Assembly (NCBI GenBank): GCA_046302815.1
Contig: JBKCHO010000145.1
Span: forward strand, 4,046 to 68,045
Length of the DNA: 64,000 nt
Direction of reading: 5' to 3'
Source of the DNA: JALRAP01 sp046302815
GTDB lineage: Bacteria; Bacteroidota; Bacteroidia; AKYH767-A; OLB10
Made by a program: the position numbers and the translations under genes. Below are positions 16,395 to 23,975 of this stretch, piece by piece. Every line of letters starts with the position of its first letter. Position 1 is the stretch's first letter. The notes beneath the pieces were generated by a model that ran no database searches, had not been told where the DNA came from, and saw only the letters and a list, made by a program, of their open reading frames with translations.

Positions 16395-17062
16395 TGAATA
16401 AACGCAAAATCCTCTCGCTAGTTGTTATTTTATCCATGCCATTATTTATGGTTGCGCAAGAATCACAAAGCAAGTTTCACTTCGGCCTCAAGGCTTCTCC
16501 AGCATTCAGCTGGTTAAGGGTAGATGCAGAGGGTTTGGAAAAAGACGGAGGTCGTTTGGGCCTTTCCTATGGTCTTATGACCGAGTTTGCCATTTCTAAA
16601 AATTACTCCTTTTCCACAGGTTTGGAAATTGCTTACAGGGGAGGAAAGTACTCCACAAGTGACATGAATGGCAAGATTGCCGTTTTACAAAAACTGCAAT
16701 ATGTCGAAATTCCTATAGGTCTAAAATTAAAAACCAATGAAATTGGCTATATCACCTATTTCGGACATTTTGGTGCCTTGCCGGGTGTTTTAGTTCGTGC
16801 CAGATATGATGTGGATTACGAATCTGAGTTAAGTGGATCGGATGCCAATGATATAGGAAACCAATCCTACTTCTACGCAATAAACGCCCACCTTAATGTG
16901 GGAGCTGGAATTGAATATAACATCGGAGGAAGCACATCTTTGACTGCAGGAATATATTACAACAATGGACTCATGGATGTTTACAAGGGCCCAAAAGATT
17001 CCGATATCTCAGCCCAGCTTCGGACGGATGCTATTGTTTTGAATTTGGGAATTTTCTTCTAA
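16394..17062 (+). CDS. Outer-membrane beta-barrel protein (PorT-like fold)
   Basis: This 222-aa protein has a signal peptide (about residues 1-21, ending FMVAQ) and alternating amphipathic strands of an eight-strand-type barrel: FHFGLKASPAFSWLRV, YSFSTGLEIAYRGG, LQYVEIPIGLKLK, SLTAGIYYNNGL, and a C-terminal IVLNLGIFF ending in aromatic Phe as outer-membrane barrels do. It fits the Bacteroidota beta-barrel family that includes the T9SS protein PorT, but I cannot assign it to PorT itself. It lies 13 bp upstream of nadE and divergent from gldB, with only 17 bp between the two start codons. Confidence 0.72.
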   Translation: MNKRKILSLVVILSMPLFMVAQESQSKFHFGLKASPAFSWLRVDAEGLEKDGGRLGLSYGLMTEFAISKNYSFSTGLEIAYRGGKYSTSDMNGKIAVLQKLQYVEIPIGLKLKTNEIGYITYFGHFGALPGVLVRARYDVDYESELSGSDANDIGNQSYFYAINAHLNVGAGIEYNIGGSTSLTAGIYYNNGLMDVYKGPKDSDISAQLRTDAIVLNLGIFF

Positions 17063-17075
17063 CCCCATATAGCCA

Positions 17076-18701
17076 ATGAGAATAGCGCTTGCGCAGATCA
17101 ATTGCCATATAGGCAACCTCAGCCTGAACGCCGATCTCATTGAAAAAAACCTTTCAAGAGCCAAGGAGAGTCGAGCCGATTTAGTCATATTTCCCGAATT
17201 AGCCATTTGCGGCTATCCGCCGATGGATTTATTGGAGTCGGAAGAGTTCATCACAAATTGTGAAAAAGCCATTGCCGACATCGCTTCCAGGTGCACTGGT
17301 ATCACAGCCATTATCGGAGGACCATCAAGAAATCCCTCCTTGAAGGGTAAAAACCTATTTAATTCCGCTTTTGTTATTGCCGATGGAAAAATTACGGATG
17401 TCGTACATAAGACACTGTTACCAACCTACGATGTTTTCGACGAATACAGATATTTCGAACCCAATCGGGAATTCAAAACAATCAAGATCAATCAAACCAA
17501 AATTGCATTAACCATTTGCGAGGATATTTGGAATGAAGAGGATGACCCCATGTATGTTTTCTCGCCTTTGGAGAAGTTGAAGGATCAAGGATTCACCATG
17601 ATCATCAATATTGCCGCCTCTCCATTTGATTACAATCATAGGGAAAAAAGAATTTCGATTCTTTCAAGGAACGCCATCAAGTACAATACTCCGTTGGTTT
17701 ATGTGAACCACACAGGGGCTCAAAACGATTTAATTTTTGATGGAGGATCCATGGTGATGGAGTACAGTGGCGCGGTACTTAAAGAATTGCCATACTTTGA
17801 ATCCGACCTGTCGTTTTTCGATTTAAATTTGCTAACATCATTTCCAGCAACCAAACCAAAAGAAAAATACGAACGAATTCGAAAGGCTTTGGTCTGTGGA
17901 ATCCGCGACTATTTCCAAAAATGCGGCTTTAAAAATGCCACACTTGGCTTGTCTGGAGGAATAGATTCGGCTCTTGTGGCCGCACTTGCAACTGAAGCAC
18001 TCGGACCCGAACATGTACACCCCGTGCTTATGCCATCCGCCTTTTCATCTGAACACTCCGTTAGCGATGCCATGGAGCTAGCTTCCAACCTTGGGTTGAA
18101 TGCCACTACGATTCCAATAAATAAGATTTTCGACACCTTCATTGAAGAAACAAAAGCTTCTTTTAGAGATAAGCCATTTGATCTTACCGAGGAAAATATT
18201 CAGTCGCGGATAAGAGGAACCATCCTGATGGCACTAGCTAATAAGCATGGTTATGTACTGCTGAATACATCCAACAAAAGTGAACTTGCGGTTGGCTACG
18301 GTACATTATACGGAGACATGGCCGGAGGCATTTCCGTAATTGGCGATTTGTACAAGACTGAAGTTTATGAACTTTGCAACCACCTCAATTTGAAAAAACA
18401 AATCATTCCAAAGAACATAATAACGAAAGCACCATCGGCAGAACTTCGGCCCGGACAAAAAGACTCAGACTCCCTACCAGATTATGAAATACTGGATCGG
18501 TTGCTTTTCATGATTTTAGAACAAAAGCAGGGCCGTGAAGGATTATTGAAATACGGATTCGATAAATCGTTAGTGGAAAAAGTGATCCAACTGGTGAACA
18601 GAAGCGAGTTTAAAAGATTTCAATTTGCACCCATACTCCGGGTATCTACAAAAGCATTCGGATCAGGGAGACGAATGCCATTGGTTGCAAAGTACACATA
18701 A
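17076..18701 (+). CDS. nadE: Glutamine-dependent NAD+ synthetase NadE
   Basis: This 541-aa two-domain enzyme makes the last step of NAD biosynthesis, amidating deamido-NAD with ammonia released from glutamine. The N-terminal nitrilase-type glutaminase domain shows the Glu-Lys-Cys triad context: FPELAICGYPP, then the lysine in HKTLLPTYDVF and the cysteine in TICEDIWN. The C-terminal synthetase domain (from about residue 270) has the PP-loop LSGGIDSAL and the segment GTLYGDMAGG. The gene ends at a palindromic terminator. Neighbouring gldB/gldC genes are often found near nadE in gliding Bacteroidota. Confidence 0.97.
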   Translation: MRIALAQINCHIGNLSLNADLIEKNLSRAKESRADLVIFPELAICGYPPMDLLESEEFITNCEKAIADIASRCTGITAIIGGPSRNPSLKGKNLFNSAFVIADGKITDVVHKTLLPTYDVFDEYRYFEPNREFKTIKINQTKIALTICEDIWNEEDDPMYVFSPLEKLKDQGFTMIINIAASPFDYNHREKRISILSRNAIKYNTPLVYVNHTGAQNDLIFDGGSMVMEYSGAVLKELPYFESDLSFFDLNLLTSFPATKPKEKYERIRKALVCGIRDYFQKCGFKNATLGLSGGIDSALVAALATEALGPEHVHPVLMPSAFSSEHSVSDAMELASNLGLNATTIPINKIFDTFIEETKASFRDKPFDLTEENIQSRIRGTILMALANKHGYVLLNTSNKSELAVGYGTLYGDMAGGISVIGDLYKTEVYELCNHLNLKKQIIPKNIITKAPSAELRPGQKDSDSLPDYEILDRLLFMILEQKQGREGLLKYGFDKSLVEKVIQLVNRSEFKRFQFAPILRVSTKAFGSGRRMPLVAKYT

Positions 18702-18732
18702 AAAAAGCCCCGCAAATTTGCGGGGCTTTTTT
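18701..18732. terminator. Bidirectional intrinsic terminator between nadE and korB
   Basis: A 32-bp near-perfect palindrome: A6, then GCCCCGCAAATTTGCGGGGC, then T6. The GC-rich stem is flanked by an A-run on one side and a T-run on the other, so it can terminate both the plus-strand nadE transcript and the minus-strand kor transcript. Confidence 0.93.
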
Positions 18733-18748
18733 ATACTTCCATTGAAGC

Positions 18749-19789
18749 TTACTGGATTTCCCAAACATCCCTTCCACGAAGCAACTTATCCAAGTCACCG
18801 GAACCTTTGGAGGAAACAACATTATCAATTTGTGTCTTCATGCCATCCTCGTAGCAGGGGCGATCTTCTACATAAAACACACCGAAAGGTCGCGGGAAAT
18901 GATCTCCTCCCTTGCGGGGATTATCGAAGAAACGACTCAGCATGGCCGCCTTGACACGATCCGTTTCATCGTGTATCCACAGGTCATCAGCAGAATGATT
19001 TGCCATATCCACCACGACCGGTTTGAAACCATCTAGCTTAATTCCCTTCTCGCCATTTTGACCAAATACCAATGGTTTTCCGTGCTCAACAAACAAAGTC
19101 TCGATCTTTTTGGTCTCTTTGTCAGTGAAAATTTCAAACGCTCCATCATTGAATACATTACAGTTTTGGTAAATCTCAACGAATGAAGTCCCTTTATGTT
19201 TGTGAGAGCGACGAAGTATCTCCTTGAGATGTACTGGGTCGCGATCCATGGAACGCGATACGAATGTGGCATCAGCACCCAGAGCCAATGCAGCAGGATT
19301 GAAAGGATGGTCGACTGATCCGAAAGGAGTAGACTTTGTAACCTTTCCCTCTTCCGATGTAGGAGAGTACTGACCTTTTGTCAAACCATAAATTTCATTG
19401 TTGAAGACAAGCAGGTTCACATCGAAATTTCGGCGAAGCAGATGAATGAAATGGTTTCCTCCTATAGACATAGAATCTCCATCACCAGAAACGATCCATA
19501 CACTGAGATCGGGTCGAGCGGCTTTCAATCCACTGGCAATTGCTGTTGCCCTACCATGGATAGAGTGCATACCGAAAGTCTCCATGTAATAAGGAAATCG
19601 CGAAGAGCAACCGATTCCAGATACGAAAACGATGTTTTCGCGAGGAATACCCAAATCGGGGATAACGGTTTGAACTTGTTTCAATATGGAATAATCTCCA
19701 CATCCAGGACACCACCTTACATCCTGGTCGGTTACAAGATCCTTGGCGGTGAAGGCAGAAGATGAGGGATTCGTTGCTACTGTAGACAT
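18749..19789 (-). CDS. korB: 2-oxoglutarate:ferredoxin oxidoreductase, beta subunit
   Basis: This 346-aa thiamine-diphosphate subunit is encoded 35 bp downstream of the alpha subunit. Motifs seen are WCPGCGDYSIL near residue 27 (iron-sulfur/TPP region) and the TPP/Mg motif GDGDSMSIGGNHF, followed by NNEIYGLTKGQYSPTS, typical of KorB. The complex oxidatively decarboxylates a 2-oxoacid, most likely 2-oxoglutarate in the TCA cycle, reducing ferredoxin and forming the acyl-CoA. The choice of 2-oxoglutarate over pyruvate rests on family resemblance and the two-subunit layout. Confidence 0.92.
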   Translation of the reverse strand: MSTVATNPSSSAFTAKDLVTDQDVRWCPGCGDYSILKQVQTVIPDLGIPRENIVFVSGIGCSSRFPYYMETFGMHSIHGRATAIASGLKAARPDLSVWIVSGDGDSMSIGGNHFIHLLRRNFDVNLLVFNNEIYGLTKGQYSPTSEEGKVTKSTPFGSVDHPFNPAALALGADATFVSRSMDRDPVHLKEILRRSHKHKGTSFVEIYQNCNVFNDGAFEIFTDKETKKIETLFVEHGKPLVFGQNGEKGIKLDGFKPVVVDMANHSADDLWIHDETDRVKAAMLSRFFDNPRKGGDHFPRPFGVFYVEDRPCYEDGMKTQIDNVVSSKGSGDLDKLLRGRDVWEIQ

Positions 19790-19824
19790 GACTTTGTCGT
19801 TATGAGTTGAACTGTTTTACGATG

Positions 19825-21675
19825 TTATTTTTCTGAAAGTACGATTTCGATTTTCTCCAAAATTTCACCTGCTGTGAAAGGCATACCCTGGATCTTATTA
19901 TAGGGGATTGCAGGAATCATGAACTTATCGCGGATGATTTTAACAAGTTGGCCGTTATTCATCTCAGGAACCAGCACCTTGTCGTAACTGTACAAGATCT
20001 CACCCAGGTTCTTGGGGAATGGCTTCATATGGCGCAAATGAGCATGTGCCACTTCGTAACCTTTGGCGTGAGCATCAATCAATGCAGTCTTGATGGAACC
20101 GTATGTTGATCCCCAGCCGAGAACAAGCAACTTGCCTTTGGAAGGACCCGAGTCTATGGTTTGGTTAGGAATGTAATCAGCAATCTTCTCTACTTTGGCC
20201 TCACGCATGTGTACCATGAATTCATGGTTTTCGGGGTCATAGGAGATATTGCCTGTTTCATGCTGTTTCTCAATACCACCAATGCGATGCTCGAGCCCGG
20301 CTGTGCCTGGAATAGCCCAAGGACGGGAAAGTTTTTCATCGCGCTTGTAAGGCAGATACTTTTCACCGCCGTTTTTCTCTTTGGCAAATTCAACTTTAAT
20401 GGGTTTCAAGTCTGCAGATTTTGGGAATCTCCATGGCTCAGCACCATTGGCTACATAGCCATCAGACAAGAACATTACTGGGGTCATGAATTCGACTGCT
20501 ATGCGGCATGCTTCATAAACCGCATCGAAACAATCGGCTGGTGAACAAGCAGAGATTACAGGTATTGGAGCTTCGCCATTTCTTCCGTACATGGCTTGCA
20601 TCAAATCAGACTGTTCTGTTTTGGTAGGAAGTCCTGTGGATGGCCCTCCACGCTGCACATTCACAATAACCAATGGAATTTCCAACATAACCGAAAGACC
20701 GATAGCTTCCCCTTTAAGGGCAATGCCCGGACCCGAAGATGTGGTGACACCCAAAGATCCACCGAACGCCGCACCGATTGTGGAGCATATTGCTGCAATT
20801 TCATCCTCGGCTTGAAAAGTCTTCACACCAAAAGTCTTGTATTTGGCTAACTCGTGAAGAATATCAGAGGCTGGTGTGATAGGGTAAGAACCCAAAAACA
20901 ATTCCAAGCCTGATTTTTGAGAGGCGGCAATCAAGCCCATAGCAGTAGCTTGGTTACCCATGATATTGCGATACACGCCAGATTTCATCTTGGCAGGATT
21001 CACCACGAACCTTGGAGTAAGTGTTTCAGTTGTATCACCATAGTGATAACCCGCTTTCAAAATCTTGATGTTGGCATTAAGGATATCAGGTTTCTTAGAA
21101 AATTTCTCTTCGAGGAACTTAATACTGTTGTCGAGGGTGCGGTTATACATCCAATACAGAAAACCCAACACAAACATGTTCTTTGAACGATCTATCTCCT
21201 TGGTTCCAAGTCCAGAGTCATTCAATGCGGAACGGGTCATTTTTGTAACATCGATGCGAATGACCTTGTATGGCTCCAGAGAACCATTCTCCAAAGGATT
21301 GTCTTGTTCGGCGATGTTGGCAAGCCGAAGGTTTTTAGCATCAAACCCTTCGGTGTTTGCAATAACAATTCCACCCTTCTTCAACTGTTTTATATTGGCT
21401 TTAAGGGCGGCAGCGTTCATAACAACCAAAACATCGCAGCGATCACCGGGAGAATAAATGCTGGTGCTACCAAAGTGAAGCTGGTATCCAGATACTCCCG
21501 CCAAGGTGCCCTGAGGCGCCCTTATCTCGGCTGGAAAATCGGGGAATGTACTGATATCGTTACCAAATAACGCAGCGGTATTGGTGAATTGGGTTCCGGT
21601 TAACTGCATTCCGTCACCGGAGTCTCCGGCGAACTTGATAATGACCCTTTCCAGGGTATCTGATTGATGCGACAT
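19825..21675 (-). CDS. korA: 2-oxoglutarate:ferredoxin oxidoreductase, fused gamma-alpha subunit
   Basis: This 616-aa protein begins with a gamma-type domain (residues about 9-190; motif AGDSGDGMQLTG, later FPDFPAEIRAPQGT) and continues with the pyrimidine-binding alpha domain (from about residue 235; GNQATAMGLIAA, AEDEIAAICSTIGAAFGG, TTSSGPGIALKGEA). Such gamma-alpha fusions are the normal KorA form in Bacteroidota. With KorB it catalyses CoA-dependent oxidation of 2-oxoglutarate. It is the first gene of a two-gene operon; a TAnnTTTG element lies 43 bp upstream of the ATG. Confidence 0.93.
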   Translation of the reverse strand: MSHQSDTLERVIIKFAGDSGDGMQLTGTQFTNTAALFGNDISTFPDFPAEIRAPQGTLAGVSGYQLHFGSTSIYSPGDRCDVLVVMNAAALKANIKQLKKGGIVIANTEGFDAKNLRLANIAEQDNPLENGSLEPYKVIRIDVTKMTRSALNDSGLGTKEIDRSKNMFVLGFLYWMYNRTLDNSIKFLEEKFSKKPDILNANIKILKAGYHYGDTTETLTPRFVVNPAKMKSGVYRNIMGNQATAMGLIAASQKSGLELFLGSYPITPASDILHELAKYKTFGVKTFQAEDEIAAICSTIGAAFGGSLGVTTSSGPGIALKGEAIGLSVMLEIPLVIVNVQRGGPSTGLPTKTEQSDLMQAMYGRNGEAPIPVISACSPADCFDAVYEACRIAVEFMTPVMFLSDGYVANGAEPWRFPKSADLKPIKVEFAKEKNGGEKYLPYKRDEKLSRPWAIPGTAGLEHRIGGIEKQHETGNISYDPENHEFMVHMREAKVEKIADYIPNQTIDSGPSKGKLLVLGWGSTYGSIKTALIDAHAKGYEVAHAHLRHMKPFPKNLGEILYSYDKVLVPEMNNGQLVKIIRDKFMIPAIPYNKIQGMPFTAGEILEKIEIVLSEK

Positions 21676-21718
21676 GACTTAATAAATGGTGGTTGAAATG
21701 CTACTTTATTTGCGGATG

Positions 21719-21726
21719 CAAAGTTA
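21719..21726 (-). promoter_or_regulatory. -7 promoter element of korA-korB
   Basis: The minus strand reads TAACTTTG, a full TAnnTTTG match, 43 nt upstream of the korA ATG at 21675. No clear -33 TTG at 19-21 bp spacing was found. Confidence 0.5.
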
Positions 21727-21830
21727 CGGCAAAAATCAGAGGCTTCAGAACCCAAAAACCAATATTCTGGAATCTTTACCCCCTACAAAAGATGCGCACT
21801 TATCTATTTGGTATTCTGATTGTTATACAA

Positions 21831-22502
21831 CTAATCCTGGGGTAAAGAAAAAACCAAATAGCATATTTTCAAACCCTCTGCCAAAAATCGTTTCTCATAG
21901 GTGGTTTTAATATTCAAAACGGGATTGGTTTCTAAAGTGCCATAAAGATCATTCGTAGACACCTGAATCGAAGCCTTTGCTGCCGCTGCACATTCGAGCG
22001 AATAATCGAACAACGGTGCCGAGTCTGTCTTCAAGTGAATTAGACCGCCTGGCTTTAATAATGTTCTGTACATTTCTAAAAACCTAGGACCTGTCATCCT
22101 ACTTTTCTCCCTTGTTTTCTGTGGTTGAGGGTCGGGGAATGTTATCCAAATCTCACTTACTTCACCACGAGAAAATACAGAGGACAGATGCTGGATTTGC
22201 ATCCGAAGGAAGGCTGCATTGCCAACATGTTCTTCATTAATGGTTTTTGCTCCTCTCCAAATTCGTGCACCTTTTCGGTCCACTCCGATGAAATTTTTTT
22301 CAGGAAACATCCTCGATAAACCAACGGTATATTCCCCTTTTCCGCAACCCAACTCCAATACGATGGGGTTCGCATTTCCAAATACCTCGCTGTTCCATTT
22401 GCCCTTGATTGGATAATCTCGATCCGCATAGGCGGAACCAGGTTGATATACCCTTTGCATTCCTTCCAGTTCGGCAAATCGTTGGAGTTTGTTTTTAGCC
22501 AT
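21831..22502 (-). CDS. trmB: tRNA (guanine46-N7)-methyltransferase TrmB
   Basis: This 223-aa SAM-dependent enzyme forms m7G46 in the tRNA variable loop. The SAM site VLELGCGKGEYTVGL is near residues 56-70, and the family signature WITFPDPQPQKTREKSR follows; both are typical of TrmB. I chose the ATG at 22502 (MAKNKLQRFAE). The open frame extends to 22625 but that would overlap the divergent glycosyltransferase gene and lacks family similarity. A -7 element on the minus strand lies 18 nt upstream of the chosen start. Confidence 0.93.
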   Translation of the reverse strand: MAKNKLQRFAELEGMQRVYQPGSAYADRDYPIKGKWNSEVFGNANPIVLELGCGKGEYTVGLSRMFPEKNFIGVDRKGARIWRGAKTINEEHVGNAAFLRMQIQHLSSVFSRGEVSEIWITFPDPQPQKTREKSRMTGPRFLEMYRTLLKPGGLIHLKTDSAPLFDYSLECAAAAKASIQVSTNDLYGTLETNPVLNIKTTYEKRFLAEGLKICYLVFSLPQD

Positions 22503-22520
22503 TTCTTTAAAACTGTTGGA

Positions 22521-22528
22521 CAAAATTA
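22521..22528 (-). promoter_or_regulatory. -7 promoter element of trmB
   Basis: The minus strand reads TAATTTTG (TAnnTTTG), 18 nt before the trmB ATG at 22502. It supports that start over the longer reading frame. Confidence 0.5.
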
Positions 22529-22556
22529 CGCATTCGGTCAGGTGTCTACATAAAAC

Positions 22557-22564
22557 TACCTTTG
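22557..22564 (+). promoter_or_regulatory. -7 promoter element of the glycosyltransferase gene
   Basis: TACCTTTG matches TAnnTTTG and ends only 4 nt before the ATG at 22569, which predicts a leaderless or near-leaderless transcript. Confidence 0.5.
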
Positions 22565-22568
22565 CAAA

Positions 22569-23648
22569 ATGGCCAAGGCTTTGCAGACGGTACTGGTAGC
22601 CCCTTTGGATTGGGGGTTGGGACATGCAACAAGGTGCATTCCGGTTGTGGAGAAATTGATTGAAAAAGAGTGCACAGTTGTGTTGGGTGGGTCAGGCATA
22701 GGACTCAATTTGCTTCGGAGTAGATTCCCACAATTGGACTTTATGGAGCTGCCTTCATATAACATCACTTATCCCGAAACAGGTAGTATGCATTTCCATT
22801 TAATCAAAAAACTACCCTCCCTACTAAAAACCATAGATCGGGAAAAAAGAACTCTTGAAAAAGCGATTGATACCTTAGGGATAACACATGTGATTTCGGA
22901 TAACAGATATGGATTGCATTCGAACAAGGCTCGTTGTGTATTGATGACACACCAAGTACACATTGCATCAGGCTTGAGCATCGGCCTAGCAGATCAACTG
23001 CTTTTCTTGCTGCATAAAATCTTTTTGCAAAAGTTCGATGTGATCTGGATTGTCGACTTCGGTGACAATGAAGGGCTGGCCGGAAAACTATCCTCCTCAA
23101 AAGGGTTGAAAATACCTTTTCTGTATACCGGAACATTGTCTAGATTCAAAATGCCCGAATTAAAATTTCGAAATGACACTGGTTTGAAATATGAGCACAT
23201 CGCCTTGTTGTCAGGGCCGGAGCCACAAAGATCTTTATTTGAGAAAAAGTGCTTCGATTTCTTCCGTGCCTTAGACGGACCTTGTTTGATTGTTACCGGC
23301 AAAGGAAATTCGGTTAGAGAAAAAGTGGGAAGCATTGATGTTTGGAGCTCGATTCAAGATGACGAGTTGGTATCCATATTGAAAAGTGGAGCCTGTTTAT
23401 ATGGACGACCTGGATATTCTACACTTATGGATTTAGCCCGACTGGAACACGAAAAAGCTATTTTCATACCCACTCCAGGCCAAACCGAACAGGAGTATTT
23501 GGGCAAAAGGATAAGTGAAAATCATGGGTACACCATTATAAAGCAGAAGGATTTCCCTAATAGTGGCATGATTTGTTCAGGCAGTAAACTGCCTGAAATG
23601 CAAAATGGGCTGCTTGAAAGATGTATCCAAGGCTTATTGAGCGCATAA
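22569..23648 (+). CDS. Putative glycosyltransferase, GT-B fold (MurG-like family)
   Basis: This 359-aa protein starts VLVAPLDWGLGHATRCIP, the sugar-acceptor-side motif typical of a Bacteroidota glycosyltransferase family related to GT28/MurG. The C-terminal half has GPEPQRSLFEKK, LIVTGKG and the donor-binding-like GRPGYSTLMDLARL, matching the end of the GT-B nucleotide-sugar site. No signal peptide or membrane helix is evident, so it likely acts in the cytoplasm or on its membrane face. Substrate unknown. It is divergent from trmB and followed by the cobalamin riboswitch unit; neither neighbour suggests a function. Confidence 0.7.
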   Translation: MAKALQTVLVAPLDWGLGHATRCIPVVEKLIEKECTVVLGGSGIGLNLLRSRFPQLDFMELPSYNITYPETGSMHFHLIKKLPSLLKTIDREKRTLEKAIDTLGITHVISDNRYGLHSNKARCVLMTHQVHIASGLSIGLADQLLFLLHKIFLQKFDVIWIVDFGDNEGLAGKLSSSKGLKIPFLYTGTLSRFKMPELKFRNDTGLKYEHIALLSGPEPQRSLFEKKCFDFFRALDGPCLIVTGKGNSVREKVGSIDVWSSIQDDELVSILKSGACLYGRPGYSTLMDLARLEHEKAIFIPTPGQTEQEYLGKRISENHGYTIIKQKDFPNSGMICSGSKLPEMQNGLLERCIQGLLSA

Positions 23649-23697
23649 GTCAACTTTATGAACATTTTCTTCATTCGGCTTGTTTGTAGTATATTCG

Positions 23698-23870
23698 CAT
23701 TGAAAACGGTTGGATAAGGGTAGCGCCTTATTCATTAAAAGGGAATCCGGTGTAAGTCCGGAACAGTCCCCGCTGCTGTGAGCCCGGAGTATGTTTCTCC
23801 CTCACCACGCCACTGTCGGTTTTTAGACGGGAAGGCAAGGGAGAACGGGCAAGTCAGAAGACCTGCCGAT
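23698..23870 (+). ncRNA. Cobalamin riboswitch (AdoCbl/B12 class)
   Basis: The conserved core is clear: AAAAGGGAA (from 23737), GGTGTAAGTCCGGAACAGTC, CCCGCTGCTGTGA, the B12-box-like GCCACTG (about 23809), GGGAAGG, and the 3' signature GTCAGAAGACCTGCC (23853-23867). Order and spacing are those of the cobalamin riboswitch. It precedes a BtuB-like receptor and BtuG-like lipoprotein and should switch them off when B12 is plentiful. A reading frame starting at 23778 inside the riboswitch is an extension of the receptor frame, not its start. Confidence 0.97.
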
Positions 23871-23903
23871 TTCGAATTGTTGCCGTCTTTCGGAGGAAAG
23901 GAT

Positions 23904-23948
23904 AGGACGAAGCAAAAACGGAATCATCATTCCGTTCGTCCTCTTTTT
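23904..23948 (+). terminator. Terminator of the cobalamin riboswitch expression platform
   Basis: AGGACGA (23904-23910) pairs with TCGTCCT (23936-23942), with an inner stem ACGGAAT/ATTCCGT, followed by CTTTTT (23943-23948). CTTTCGG (from 23887) can also pair with CCGAAAG just after the T-run. The hairpin lies between the riboswitch and the receptor ATG at 23976, so regulation is probably by transcription termination. Confidence 0.8.
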
Positions 23949-23975
23949 CCGAAAGCACAAAGCTTACAACAGAGG

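Noticed and set aside
22503..22625. Longer trmB frame starting at 22625
   Set aside because: It overlaps the divergent glycosyltransferase gene and its promoter, and the extra 41 residues do not resemble TrmB.
23778..23975. N-terminal extension of the TonB receptor frame, with an ATG inside the cobalamin riboswitch
   Set aside because: The residues encode riboswitch core and terminator sequence; the signal peptide begins at the ATG at 23976.
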